Origin: Bauldia sp.
GTDB lineage: Bacteria > Pseudomonadota > Alphaproteobacteria > Rhizobiales > Kaistiaceae
NCBI GenBank assembly: GCA_026126025.1
Contig: JAHCJZ010000001.1
Span: 62,001 to 126,000 of the forward strand
Direction: 5' to 3'
Length of the DNA stretch: 64,000 bases
Under the pieces are notes generated by a model. That model saw nothing but the letters and a program-made list of their open reading frames with translations, was not told the DNA's origin and did not search any database. Below are positions 25,127 through 34,291 of the stretch, one piece after another. Position numbers and translations under genes: made by a program. Each line of letters opens with the position of its first letter. Position 1 is the first letter of the stretch.

Positions 25127-26620
25127 TTGAACGGGCCCATCCTCGCCATCGAGCAGCGCGCGACCTTCACCCGGGCGACGGTGTTCAGCCCGGATCGCCG
25201 CGCGCTGGCCTCGGCCCGCGACCAGCATCGTCCGATCTTTCCCGCGCCCGGCGAGGTCGAGCGCGAGCCCTCCGAGATCGTCGAGGAAGTGCTTGCCACC
25301 TGCCGCGCCGCGTTGGTCCGGGCGCGGACCGACCCGGAGAAGATCGCGGCGATCGGGATCGCCAGCCAGCGCGGCGGCGCGGTGCTGTGGGACCGTGAAA
25401 GCGGCCGACCGCTTCACCGCGCGATCACGCCCGGCGACCGCCGCACCGGCGAACGCAGCCACGCGCTCGAACGCGCCGGCGTCGCGCGCCTCGTGCTGGA
25501 GCGCACCGGGCAGCGCCTCGACGCCAGCGCGCCGGCGCTGCTCCTCGCCTGGCTGCTCGACAATGTCGAAGGCGCGCGGCCGCTCGCGGAAGACGGCCGC
25601 CTCGCTTTCGGCACGCTCGATTCCTTCCTGCTGTGGCGGCTGACCGACGGCCGCGTCCACGCCACCGACGCGACCAACGCCGCGGCGACGCTCCTCTACA
25701 ACATCCACCAGCGCGGCTGGGACGGCGACCTCCTGCGGCTGTTCGACGTGCCGGAGAGCCTGCTGCCCGCCGTGTTCGACAGCGCGAACTATTTCGGCGG
25801 CGCCGATGCTGCGCGGTTCGGCGGCGGCGCCGGCCTCGTCCCGATCCACGCGCTCGTCGGCGACGCCCAGGCGAGCCTGATCGGCAAGGCCGGCTTCGCG
25901 CCCGGTGCGCTCGGCGCCGCGCTCGGCGATGGCGGCCTGATCCTCAACACCGGCGCGGAGGCCGTCGCGACCGACGGTTCGGTGACGACCACCATCGCCA
26001 GCCAGCGCGACGGCAAGGCGGCCTACGCGCTGGAGGCGGCGGCGCCGTCCGCAACGAGCCCGCTCGACTGGCTCCGCGACCGGCTCGGCATCGCCGGCTC
26101 GGTCCCCGAGCTCGAAGCGCTGGCGCAGTCGGCGCGGCCGGAGGCGTCGGTCGACTTCGTGCCGGCCTTCGCCGGGCTCGGATCGCCCTGGCCCGACCCC
26201 GATGCGCGGGCCGCGATCCTCGGCATGACCGCCGACACCGGCCGGGCCGAGCTGGTGCAGGCGGCGTTCGAGGCCGTCGCCTTCCAGACCCTCGCGACCA
26301 TCGGCGCGATGCACGCCGCGTGGGACGAGGCGCCGGCCGACGGACCGCTCCGGATCGACGGGCCGCTCGCGGAATCGGGCATGACGCTCCGCCTCATCGC
26401 CGGCCTCCTCGACCGGCCGGTCGAGCGCCCGACCTCGCGTGACGCGACCGCGCTCGGCGCCGCCTGGCTGGCAGGGAGAGCGATCGACCAGTGGCCCGAC
26501 GCCGAGGCCTTCGCCGCGGAGTGGAAGCCCGGCGCGGTGTTCGAGCCGTCCCCGCCCGACGCCCGCACCGCCGACCGCTACGGCCGCTGGCTCGAAGCCG
26601 TCGACCGCGTCCGGCGCTAG
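25127..26620 (+). CDS. Divergent FGGY-family kinase, glycerol kinase-like
   Basis: A 497-residue protein that aligns along its whole length with glycerol kinase: GTLDSFLLWRLTDGRVHATD, then LLYNIHQ, GDAQASLIG (with the catalytic-base Asp) and DFVPAFAGLGSPWPDPDARA. Key motifs are altered. The first phosphate loop, normally DQGTTSSR, reads EQRATFTR, and the ATP-site DGG reads DGP. Either it has lost kinase activity or it works on another substrate. TTG start at 25127 preceded by AGGGGG. It is not in a glycerol operon; bfr is 27 bases upstream. Confidence 0.8.
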   Translation: MNGPILAIEQRATFTRATVFSPDRRALASARDQHRPIFPAPGEVEREPSEIVEEVLATCRAALVRARTDPEKIAAIGIASQRGGAVLWDRESGRPLHRAITPGDRRTGERSHALERAGVARLVLERTGQRLDASAPALLLAWLLDNVEGARPLAEDGRLAFGTLDSFLLWRLTDGRVHATDATNAAATLLYNIHQRGWDGDLLRLFDVPESLLPAVFDSANYFGGADAARFGGGAGLVPIHALVGDAQASLIGKAGFAPGALGAALGDGGLILNTGAEAVATDGSVTTTIASQRDGKAAYALEAAAPSATSPLDWLRDRLGIAGSVPELEALAQSARPEASVDFVPAFAGLGSPWPDPDARAAILGMTADTGRAELVQAAFEAVAFQTLATIGAMHAAWDEAPADGPLRIDGPLAESGMTLRLIAGLLDRPVERPTSRDATALGAAWLAGRAIDQWPDAEAFAAEWKPGAVFEPSPPDARTADRYGRWLEAVDRVRR

Positions 26621-26651
26621 GCGTCGACTCACCACGACGCTTTCTCCCTTT

Positions 26652-26735
26652 CGTCATTCCGGCGAAGGCCGGAATCCAGCGCCACACGCTCCGGCCTTCG
26701 TGTGGTCCTGGACCCCGGCCTTCGCCGGGGTGACG
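26652..26735. repeat. GTCATTCCGGCGAAGGCCGG inverted repeat, copy 2
   Basis: Left part CGTCATTCCGGCGAAGGCC with GGAATCCAG, right part CTGGACCCCGGCCTTCGCC with GGGGTGACG; the two form an imperfect long hairpin. Both ends are the same as at 60012-60093. This repeat type is common between genes in alphaproteobacteria. Confidence 0.85.
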
Positions 26736-26779
26736 ATGGTTGGAGCGTAAGGGGATAGGCCTCGCGGTTGTATCCGCGC

Positions 26780-27799
26780 CTACGCCGTCCAACGCCGGCC
26801 GGCGAGGCCGATGGCGTAGCGCGCCGGGTCGAGGACCATCGCGGCGAGCCCGGCCAGCGCCGGGCAGGGGTGGGTGATGATCGCCGTCGAGAACCCGGCG
26901 AGGAGGTCGTGATAGGGCGCCTTGTCGAGGAACGCCTCGCGGAAGCCGCCCGACTGCAGCACCGGCGCGAAGCGCGGCGCGATGCCGCCGCCGATATAGA
27001 CGCCGCCCTTCGCCATGAAGATCAGCGCGAGGTCACCCGCATAGCGCCCGAGGAGCCGGCAGAAGAGGTCGACGGTTGCGACCGCGACCGGATCGGTGCC
27101 GGTGATGCCGGCCTCGCCGACCTCCGGCGCGGTGGAGAGCGGCGCCGGCATCCCGTCGGCGGCGGCGACGGCGCGGTAGAGCCCGACCATGCCCGTGCCG
27201 GAGATCACCGATTCCGCGCTGATGCGGCCGAAGAGGCCGGGAAGATGCGGCCACACCGCGGCGTCGCGCGCCGTCTTCGGCCCGAAATCGACATGGCCGC
27301 CTTCGCCACCTGAGGGCACCCACACCCCGTTGGCGTCGATCAGCGCGGCCGCACCGAGCCCGGTGCCGGGACCGATGACGAGGCGCGTCCCCGCGCCGCG
27401 CGGCAGGCGCGGGCCGACCGGATCGAGATCGGCGTCAGTGAGCGAGGGCAGGCTGAGCGCCAAGGCCTCGAAATCGTTGATGACGATGACGTCGGAGAAG
27501 CCGCCCTTCGCGATCATTGCCCGGGGCTCGGCGAACCACGGGCCGTTGGTCAGCTGGATCACCTCGCCCTCGACCACCGTCGCCATCGCCAGCACCGCCG
27601 AGCGGATCGGCTCCGGCGAGAGCGGCCGCAGATCGAGGTCGATCGCCTCGTCGAGCGACGGCCGGTGCCGGGTCTCGATCACCGTGGTCGGCCCCACGCT
27701 GCCGTCGCGCGCCACGATGGCGAAGCGCCCGTTGGTGCCGCCGATGTCGGCGATGATGGCGGGCAGCGCTACGAGCGTTGGCGATGGCGGCTGGGTCAT
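26780..27799 (-). CDS. glk: Glucokinase
   Basis: A 339-residue ASKHA-fold hexokinase of the bacterial Glk type. The phosphate loop ADIGGTNGRFAI, the catalytic Asp in VINDFEALALSLP, GPGTGLGAAALI and the EGGHVDFGP block typical of this family are present, with GGVYIGGGIAPRF near the C-terminus. It phosphorylates glucose to glucose 6-phosphate in the cytoplasm. The start at 27799 (MTQPPSPTLVALPAI) was chosen because the longer frame crosses the end of the marR gene. Confidence 0.95.
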   Translation of the reverse strand: MTQPPSPTLVALPAIIADIGGTNGRFAIVARDGSVGPTTVIETRHRPSLDEAIDLDLRPLSPEPIRSAVLAMATVVEGEVIQLTNGPWFAEPRAMIAKGGFSDVIVINDFEALALSLPSLTDADLDPVGPRLPRGAGTRLVIGPGTGLGAAALIDANGVWVPSGGEGGHVDFGPKTARDAAVWPHLPGLFGRISAESVISGTGMVGLYRAVAAADGMPAPLSTAPEVGEAGITGTDPVAVATVDLFCRLLGRYAGDLALIFMAKGGVYIGGGIAPRFAPVLQSGGFREAFLDKAPYHDLLAGFSTAIITHPCPALAGLAAMVLDPARYAIGLAGRRWTA

Positions 27800-27867
27800 G
27801 AGGCGGTGTCTGGCGGGTGCGGAAGAGGGAAGGGCGCGCGGTGTGGTGTCAAGCGCGCGGGGTTGGT

Positions 27868-28377
27868 TCATCCGCCCGATGCACGGGTTTTCGCGAAGGC
27901 GTCGGCGAGCTCCTCCAGAAGCGCGCGCAGCCGGCGCACCTTCTCGGCGCCGAGGAGCCCGGTCCACGCATTCTCGGCGGTCGCGATCGCATCGCGCGCG
28001 ACTAGCACGGCGGCCCTTCCGCGGGGCGTGAGACGGATCAGCTTGGCGCGCCGATCGCTCTGCCCGCCGACCCGCTCGGCATAACCGAGCCGTTCGAGGT
28101 CGTCGACGAGATACTGCATCGACTGCTTGGTCATCGCCGCCGCCGCCGCCATATCGGTGATCCGCGAGCCGGTGCCGGCGATCACCGAGAACACCTTCGA
28201 ATGCGCCGGGCGGATATCGCCGAAGCCGCGCGCGTCGAGGGAATCGAACACCGACCGCTCCGCCGAGGCGAGGGCGTCTTCGAGCAGCGTCGCGATGTTG
28301 CGGCGCGCTTCGGGCGGCGACGGACGCCGAAGGTCGGGCGCCCGGGCCTTTGAAGTTGCATGATCGTCAGATGTCAT
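27868..28377 (-). CDS. MarR-family transcriptional regulator
   Basis: A 169-residue winged-helix regulator: AHSKVFSVIAGTGSRITDMA, then the recognition helix AAAMTKQSMQYLVDDLERLG and the wing GYAERVGGQSDRRAKLIRLT, followed by a dimerisation helix. It is divergent from the cupin gene with only 36 bases between the starts, so it most likely controls that gene and itself through the palindrome at 28379-28399. The ligand is unknown. Confidence 0.88.
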   Translation of the reverse strand: MTSDDHATSKARAPDLRRPSPPEARRNIATLLEDALASAERSVFDSLDARGFGDIRPAHSKVFSVIAGTGSRITDMAAAAAMTKQSMQYLVDDLERLGYAERVGGQSDRRAKLIRLTPRGRAAVLVARDAIATAENAWTGLLGAEKVRRLRALLEELADAFAKTRASGG

Positions 28378-28378
28378 G

Positions 28379-28399
28379 ATAGACAGAATATATGACTAT
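28379..28399. promoter_or_regulatory. Candidate MarR operator between marR and the cupin gene
   Basis: ATAGACA-N7-TGACTAT is an inverted repeat with one mismatch, in an AT-rich island directly between the divergent starts. Its size (21 bases) and place fit a MarR dimer site. Confidence 0.4.
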
Positions 28400-28413
28400 A
28401 AGGGAGACTGACC

Positions 28414-29025
28414 ATGGCGTTCACGCGACGTGACGTTCCTCTTGCCATTGCCGGCCTGGCGGCGGCCGGCGGGCTGATCGCCGGCGCCCGGCCGGGCCTC
28501 GCCACCCAGGCCGGATCGTTTGGTGTTCCTGTTATCATTCCCGCGGATGAGAGTGACCCGCGGCGCTATGTTGGCCATCTGTTCGACTGGAAAGTGGTCG
28601 GATCCTCGACCGGCGCACATTTCGCCCTCGTCGAGGTGACCGGGTGGAAAGGCGGTGAACCGCCGATGCACTACCACACCCGCGAGGAGGAGTTCTTCTA
28701 TGTCCTCGATGGCGAGGCGACGTTTCGCGTCGGCGACCTGACGCGGCGGGTGGGCCCGGGCGGCTTCGTGTGGGGTCCGCGCCTGATCCCGCACGGCTTC
28801 GTCTTCGAATCCGATATCGTGCGGCTGCTGATCGGCTTCCTTCCGGCCGGGCAGGAAGCGACGTTCCAAACCTTCAGCAGCCCGGCCCCTGACCGTGCTC
28901 CACCGGCGCCGCCGGCGTTCGAGGAGATGCCCGATATGGCGGCGGTCCAAGCCTTCGACGAAGCGCTCGGCGTTGTCTATGTCGGGCCCCCGCTGGCTGA
29001 GATTCTGGCTACGGAACGAGCGTAG
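28414..29025 (+). CDS. Exported cupin-domain protein with Tat-like signal
   Basis: A 203-residue protein. The N-terminus FTRRDVPLAIAGLAAAGG is a twin-arginine export signal. The cupin barrel follows, with metal-binding residues in PPMHYHTREEEFFYVLDGEA (two His and a Glu) and a third His in LIPHGFVFES. Cupins of this type include quercetin dioxygenase-like and other metal enzymes; the reaction is not known. The ATG has GGGAGACTGACC upstream. Control by the divergent MarR protein is likely. Confidence 0.85.
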   Translation: MAFTRRDVPLAIAGLAAAGGLIAGARPGLATQAGSFGVPVIIPADESDPRRYVGHLFDWKVVGSSTGAHFALVEVTGWKGGEPPMHYHTREEEFFYVLDGEATFRVGDLTRRVGPGGFVWGPRLIPHGFVFESDIVRLLIGFLPAGQEATFQTFSSPAPDRAPPAPPAFEEMPDMAAVQAFDEALGVVYVGPPLAEILATERA

Positions 29026-29026
29026 G

Positions 29027-30850
29027 TCACGGCTCGATCGCCGGCGCAGGGATCGGGAGCAGCGTCACCTCCGGGTCCTGCCACGAGCCGCCGAAGGCGA
29101 ACGGAAGCGCCACCGGCTCGTCCGGGCCGGTGAGCCAGATGGTGCCGCTCCCCGCGATCTCCTGGCGCAGCAGCGAGCCCCAGCCGCTGTAGTCGAAGTG
29201 GTAGCCGGCGCCTTCCCCTGTGATGCTGTCCATGGTGACCCGGCCGTCGCCGAACGTCGCCGCCACCGCGATCCGAGTGAAGGCGGTCGCCGCCTCCGAA
29301 TTCTCCAGCGCCGCGCGCGCCGGATCGACGGCGCGGGCAGCGGCGGCAAGGTCGATGCCGCGCACCGAGCCGTCGACGAGCGTCAGGGTGAGCGGGCCTT
29401 CGAGGGCGGCGACGAGGTCGCCCCAATTGCTCCCGGAGCCGCGGACCACCAGCGACGCGTCTATCGTGCCGGCGACCGAGTCGAGGCCGACCATGGCGGT
29501 GAGCGCCGGCGCGGCGTTCATGTCGTCCAGCGCGAAATCGGCGGCGGCGGTCAGCACCGGGCCGTCGAGAATGGCGGTGATCGTTCCCGAGAGCCGCCCG
29601 CCATAGAGCCGCGCCTCGCCGAGATTGATCGACACCCGGCCGTTGGTGACGACCGCGGACGCCGCCGCGCCGTCGATCCGCGTCCGCCCGATCGTCAACG
29701 TGGCCGCGGAGAGCCGGATGTCGCTGTCGATCGCCGCCAGCACCGGAAGGTCGATCGGCGCGCCCGACCACACGCCGTTCGCCTGGACGTCGGCCTGGAA
29801 GGCGCTGGTGTAGGGCGTGACGTTGAGGGCGTCGAAGGCGAGCGTTCCCTCCAGCCGTGGCCGGACGCCGCCGAAATCGGCGGTGAAGGCGCCGCTTCCC
29901 TCATTGCCGTCCAGCATCATCGTGGCGCCCGAGAAGGAAAGGACCGGCCACGCCCAGTTGACCGCGCCGGCGACCCGCGCCGGCCCGAGCGTCGCGCCCG
30001 GCGCCATCGGCTGGCCGACCCATGACAGCATGTCGCGGAACGAGGCCGTGGTGACGTCGGCGCTGCCGGCGAAGGTGAAGTCGAGGTCGCGCCGGCCGAC
30101 CTCGCCGTCGAACCGGATCGACACCGGCGCCGCCGCCAGCGTGAACCGTCCCTGGGATACCCGGCCCGCGATCAGCTCGAGCGGTTCGGCCAGCGACGCG
30201 CGTACCTCGACCCGCTCGCCGCGCCACACCAGGCTGCCGCGGGCGGTGGCGGCGTCGGAGGTCGACGGCCACGCGATCTCGAGGTCGACATCGGTGATCT
30301 CGGCCATGCCGACGTCCGGCGCCTCGTAGGTGATCGTGCCGTCGCGGATGTTGAACTGGCCGAGCCGGACCTCGTCGACCGGAAGAACGAGCGTCTGCGG
30401 ATTGGGTGGGGCGTATGGAAGAGCAGGAGCGGGGGCTGGCCCCTCGGCCGCGGCGACGCGGTCGCCCACTGCGCCGAGCGGCGCCCAGTTGGACCGCCCG
30501 GCGGCATCGACGCGGAGCGCGATCGTCGGGCTTTCGAGGTCGAACGCGCCGACCTCGACCCGGCCGATGAGGAGCGGCAGCAGCCGGACCGTCCCGGTCA
30601 GCCGCTCCATCGTGATGAAGGGCCGGTTGGAAGCGTCGAGGATGCGGACGCCTTCGAGGGTGATCGAAGGCTGGGGGAAAAGGCGGATCACCGGCTCGCC
30701 TTCGACCCGGACCGGCCGCCCGATCCACGCCGCGATCTGCTCGGTGATCCGCTCGCGCGTCAGGTTCGACGCCACGAGCGACGGCACCGCGATCACCACG
30801 CCCGCGATCACGACAATGAGAACGACCGCGATGATGGCGAACCGCTTCAT
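29027..30850 (-). CDS. AsmA-family outer-membrane biogenesis protein
   Basis: A 607-residue protein: one N-terminal membrane segment (FAIIAVVLIVVIAGVVIAVPSL), an N-terminal AsmA domain (IAAWIGRPVRVEGEPVIRLFPQPSITLEGV in pieces), long beta-rich repeats, and the conserved C-terminal AsmA block around ALEGPLTLTLVDGSVRGIDL. AsmA-like proteins form periplasmic grooves for lipid transport to the outer membrane. The stop lies one base past the convergent cupin gene's end. The GPAPAPALPYAPPNP segment is a flexible linker. Confidence 0.9.
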   Translation of the reverse strand: MKRFAIIAVVLIVVIAGVVIAVPSLVASNLTRERITEQIAAWIGRPVRVEGEPVIRLFPQPSITLEGVRILDASNRPFITMERLTGTVRLLPLLIGRVEVGAFDLESPTIALRVDAAGRSNWAPLGAVGDRVAAAEGPAPAPALPYAPPNPQTLVLPVDEVRLGQFNIRDGTITYEAPDVGMAEITDVDLEIAWPSTSDAATARGSLVWRGERVEVRASLAEPLELIAGRVSQGRFTLAAAPVSIRFDGEVGRRDLDFTFAGSADVTTASFRDMLSWVGQPMAPGATLGPARVAGAVNWAWPVLSFSGATMMLDGNEGSGAFTADFGGVRPRLEGTLAFDALNVTPYTSAFQADVQANGVWSGAPIDLPVLAAIDSDIRLSAATLTIGRTRIDGAAASAVVTNGRVSINLGEARLYGGRLSGTITAILDGPVLTAAADFALDDMNAAPALTAMVGLDSVAGTIDASLVVRGSGSNWGDLVAALEGPLTLTLVDGSVRGIDLAAAARAVDPARAALENSEAATAFTRIAVAATFGDGRVTMDSITGEGAGYHFDYSGWGSLLRQEIAGSGTIWLTGPDEPVALPFAFGGSWQDPEVTLLPIPAPAIEP

Positions 30851-30965
30851 GGCGTCCCCGCACCCGCCCGCGCCATCGCGGACCTCCCTCCGGCCAAACC
30901 GGCAATAGGTAGCATGGTCTTGGGAGGCAAGGAGATTCGGGCGGCGCGACCCGCTGTGGGGATCG

Positions 30966-33932
30966 CTAGCCGGCGAGGACCCGCGTCACCGGGAAGGTGA
31001 TGCGGACCATGGTGCCCTGGTTGGGCGCGCTGTCGATCTCGAAGCTGGCGCGGTTGGCTTCGACCAGCGCCTTGGTGAGCGGGAGCCCGAGGCCGGTGCC
31101 TTCGATCCGCGGCCGTCCGGCGGTGGCGACCTGGCGGAACGGCTTCAGCGCGATCTCCAGCTCCTTCTGCGACATCCCCACGCCGGTGTCGCGGATGCGC
31201 ACCACGACCTCGCCATTGTCCTCCAGGGCGCTGGAGATGATCACCTGGCCGCCCGCCGGGGTGAACTTCACCGCGTTGGAGAGGAGGTTGAGGAGGATCT
31301 GGCGGAGCGAGCGGAGATCGGCGACCACCTTCGGCACCGCGAGCGACAGGCTGGTGCGGATGATCACCCGGTCGCGGTTCGCCTGCGGCTGCATCAGGCC
31401 GACGCATTCGCGGATGATGTCGTTGAGCGGGATCTCGTCGAGGGCGAGGTCGAGCTTGCCGGCCTCGATCTTGGAAAGGTCGAGGAGGTCGTTGATCAGG
31501 CTCATCAGATGCGTGCCCGACAGCCTTATGTCGGCGAGGTATTCTCGGTAGCGCTTGTTGCCGACCGGCCCGAAGCGCTCCTCGAGCATCACTTCGGCAA
31601 AGCCGATTACCGCATTGAGCGGCGTACGGATTTCGTGGCTAACCTTTGCCAGGAATTCCGACTTCTGCTGGTTAGCCGACTCAGCAGCGCGCCGGGCGGC
31701 GACCAGCTCCTCCTCGGCATTCTTCCATTGCGTGATATCGCGCAGCACCGCACAGAACGTGTCGCTGTCGCCGAGCCGGCCCATCGTCATGAACAGCGGG
31801 ATCATGCCGCCCTGCGGCACGAGGCCGATCACCTCGCGGCCGTCATTGAGGACGCTGGCGACGCCGTTTCGCGCCAGCCCGTCGAGATAGTCGAGCGCCG
31901 ACCGGCGGCTTTCTTCCGCGAGGAAGTCGGCGAAGGGGCGGCCCAGCATGTCGGTGGCCTCGACGCCGAACAGCGCCTCGGCGCTGCGGTTGGCGCTCGT
32001 GATCCGTCCCGCGCCGTCGATAACGACGACGCCGTCGGTCGCCGTGTCGAGCACGGCCTCGAGTTCCTCGATGCGCTGGAGGGCGTCGCGGAAATCCTCC
32101 AGCCGGCGGTGCTCCTCCGGGGCGCCGACCGCCGCCAGCCGCAGCAGCTCCGGCGGGGCGACGGGAAGATGCGCCGGCCGGCGCTCCTCCTGCCGGATCG
32201 ACAGCATCGTCGCCGGCCCGTCTTCCCACGGCACGATGTGGAGCTTCGCCTCCGCCGCGATCTGCTCGCCGTCGGCGGCGCGCAGCAGCAGCCGGCGCTG
32301 ATCGTCGAAGACGTCGCCCGCCATCGGCTCGGCGAAGAGCGCGTCGGCGCCGCCGGCGGCCGCGAAGGCGGCGACGTCGTCATAGCCGAGCTGGTCGAGC
32401 AGCCCCCGGCTCGCGAACAGCACCGTCCGTTCGCGGAACACCAGGAGCCCGACCGGCAGGCGATCGAGGAGCCGGATCGGCACCATGCGCGGCGCCGGCG
32501 TCACCGATGCCTCGCGCACCTGCTTCTGCGGCGGTGCGCCGTCGTCTCCCGGGCGACCCGGCATCACCTCGCGCAGCGCCTGGGCGATGCGGCGGAAAGC
32601 ATCGCGCTCGTCGCCGGTCAGCGCGGCGGGACGCTCGCCGCGGCCGGCCGCCGAGGGAAGGCGGACGATGTTGGAGGATGCGGGCGACACGGCCATGTCC
32701 GCCTCGGCTGCGGAGCGTTCCCCGGACCGTGCGGCGCCCGCGCGGCGGACATCGTCCGTGCGGCAGACGCCGAAGCCGCGAAATCCCTCGAACCCGCCGC
32801 CCCGTCCGAAGGCGGGAAGCGCGGCAAGGTCGACAGCCACGGAAAGATCCACGCCGCTGACCGGCCAGTAGACCGTCAGCCCGCTCCATGTGTCGCGGCG
32901 CGACAGGGCGTGGCCGACCGCCTCGCCGTCGAGGCCAAGCTCCGCGGCGATCTCGCTCCAGCTCCGGCCGACCAGCCGCGCCTTGTCGGGGCCGACCACG
33001 CCGGCCAGCTCGGCGGAGACGAAGGTGAAGCGCTGCTCCGCATCGGTCTGGAACGCGAAGCGGACCGGCGCCGGCCGCGGCTCGAACGTGAAGGCCGGCT
33101 CGGGCGACGCGGGCGAGGCGTCGATTGCCGGCTCCGAAGCCTCGGGCGCGGCGACCGCCGGCGGCGGCTCCGGCAATGGAACGGGCGGGCATTCCTCGGG
33201 ATCGGCGCTCCCGACGAGCTGAGCGCCCCCGTCGATCTCGGCGGCCCGCTCCGACAGCGCGCGGATCGTGAAGCCCGGCTCCTCCGGCTCCGGATTGCCG
33301 ATGAGGGCGAGCGCCACCGGCGCGCCGTCGGCCGAAGCCGCCGCGACGGCGACCATGCGGCGGCTGTCGCCGAACCGCACTTCGCGCCGCACGGTCCGGC
33401 TCGGAGCGGCAAAGGCGTCCGCGGCCAGCGCTTCGAGCCCCGCGGCCTCGCCGAGACCGCGGGCGGCGTCCGGTGCGGCCAGCGGCACGCCGCGATCGGA
33501 GAGGACGAGGGCGGTGATGTCGTCGCCCGAGAGGGCGGCGGCGAGCGCATCGGCCCGCTCCGCCAGCGTCTCGGCCGGCGCCCGGCTGTCGCCGACGATG
33601 AGGACGGCATCCTCGACGCCGGCGATGCGCTGCCCGCGTCCCGCGATCGCCTGGACCCGCCCGGCGAATGGCAGCCGGAGCATGAGGGCCGCGGGCTCGT
33701 CGGCCAGCCCCGCAGCGACCTGCGCGACCTCCCGCGCGACCGCGCTGCCCGGCACGTACCGGCGCTCCAGCAGCGCCTCCAGCCGCGTCAGGCCGAGGAA
33801 GCGGATGCCGGCGAGATTGGCCCAGAGGATCCGGCTGCCGTCACTTGCCCAGACCCAGGCGGGCGCTGGCGCTAGAAGCGCCGCGCCGACGGGCGGGATC
33901 GCAGTGAGGTCGAGGAAGGATGGCGCTGGCAT
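30966..33932 (-). CDS. PAS-domain sensor histidine kinase, PdhS-like
   Basis: A 988-residue protein without obvious membrane segments. The N-terminal ~570 residues hold degenerate PAS-like regions separated by Ala/Pro-rich linkers; a clearer PAS domain lies at about 625-745 (ATDGVVVIDGAGRITSANRS). The kinase core has the H-box KVSHEIRTPLN (His766), N-box ILLNLLSNAVKFT, G1 DTGVGMS and G2 GTGLGLPL. The core closely resembles PdhS, the Brucella/rhizobial kinase of DivK in the cell-cycle phosphorelay; GFAEVMLEERFGPVGNKRY is typical. The assignment rests on the kinase half. Confidence 0.85.
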   Translation of the reverse strand: MPAPSFLDLTAIPPVGAALLAPAPAWVWASDGSRILWANLAGIRFLGLTRLEALLERRYVPGSAVAREVAQVAAGLADEPAALMLRLPFAGRVQAIAGRGQRIAGVEDAVLIVGDSRAPAETLAERADALAAALSGDDITALVLSDRGVPLAAPDAARGLGEAAGLEALAADAFAAPSRTVRREVRFGDSRRMVAVAAASADGAPVALALIGNPEPEEPGFTIRALSERAAEIDGGAQLVGSADPEECPPVPLPEPPPAVAAPEASEPAIDASPASPEPAFTFEPRPAPVRFAFQTDAEQRFTFVSAELAGVVGPDKARLVGRSWSEIAAELGLDGEAVGHALSRRDTWSGLTVYWPVSGVDLSVAVDLAALPAFGRGGGFEGFRGFGVCRTDDVRRAGAARSGERSAAEADMAVSPASSNIVRLPSAAGRGERPAALTGDERDAFRRIAQALREVMPGRPGDDGAPPQKQVREASVTPAPRMVPIRLLDRLPVGLLVFRERTVLFASRGLLDQLGYDDVAAFAAAGGADALFAEPMAGDVFDDQRRLLLRAADGEQIAAEAKLHIVPWEDGPATMLSIRQEERRPAHLPVAPPELLRLAAVGAPEEHRRLEDFRDALQRIEELEAVLDTATDGVVVIDGAGRITSANRSAEALFGVEATDMLGRPFADFLAEESRRSALDYLDGLARNGVASVLNDGREVIGLVPQGGMIPLFMTMGRLGDSDTFCAVLRDITQWKNAEEELVAARRAAESANQQKSEFLAKVSHEIRTPLNAVIGFAEVMLEERFGPVGNKRYREYLADIRLSGTHLMSLINDLLDLSKIEAGKLDLALDEIPLNDIIRECVGLMQPQANRDRVIIRTSLSLAVPKVVADLRSLRQILLNLLSNAVKFTPAGGQVIISSALEDNGEVVVRIRDTGVGMSQKELEIALKPFRQVATAGRPRIEGTGLGLPLTKALVEANRASFEIDSAPNQGTMVRITFPVTRVLAG

Positions 33933-34104
33933 TGCGCGGGAAAGGCCGGTCCGTCATGGCTAACGAACCGTAAATATGACGAAAATCCCGCGCGGGTCCA
34001 CGCGATCGGGGTTGTTTTGCCCGCTCTCCGCCAAACGCGGTTAAGGTCGCGGTCGCGCCGCGGAGTCGCCGGAGTGACCGCCTGTCGCGTCCGGCTTTTG
34101 CTTC

Positions 34105-34133
34105 TTGAAACGCCCGACCCTACCTTCTAGGGT
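34105..34133 (+). promoter_or_regulatory. Putative promoter of tRNA-His
   Basis: TTGAAA and TAGGGT separated by 17 bases, ending 18 bases before the tRNA. The -35 is good and the -10 is weak. Confidence 0.35.
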
Positions 34134-34151
34134 CCGCGCCGTTTCCGGTAT

Positions 34152-34227
34152 GCAGCTGTAGCTCAGTTGGTAGAGCGGCGGATTGTGGATCCGTAGGTCG
34201 CTGGTTCGAGCCCAGCCAGCTGTACCA
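34152..34227 (+). tRNA. tRNA-His (GTG)
   Basis: A complete cloverleaf of 76 bases: acceptor GCAGCTG with CAGCTGT, D arm GCTCAGTTGGTAGAGC, anticodon arm GCGGA-TTGTGGA-TCCGT, T arm GCTGG-TTCGAGC-CCAGC, and an encoded CCA. The discriminator base is A73, the first pair is G1-U72, and there is no G opposite it at position -1. Bacteria normally carry G-1 paired with C73 as the main His identity element; its loss is known for alphaproteobacteria, whose HisRS differs. The matching HisRS type is encoded at 58374. A 7-bp hairpin (CGGCCGG / CCGGCCG) lies at 34255-34282 between this gene and the convergent binding-protein gene. Confidence 0.97.
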
Positions 34228-34291
34228 TTTCCCTGAACGACCCGATGGTTGAGACGGCCGGCGCCGCGCGGGGCACCGGCCGCCCATGGCG

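Noticed and set aside
31509..33875. 788-codon plus-strand frame opposite the histidine kinase
   Set aside because: Antisense shadow of the kinase gene; no recognisable domain.
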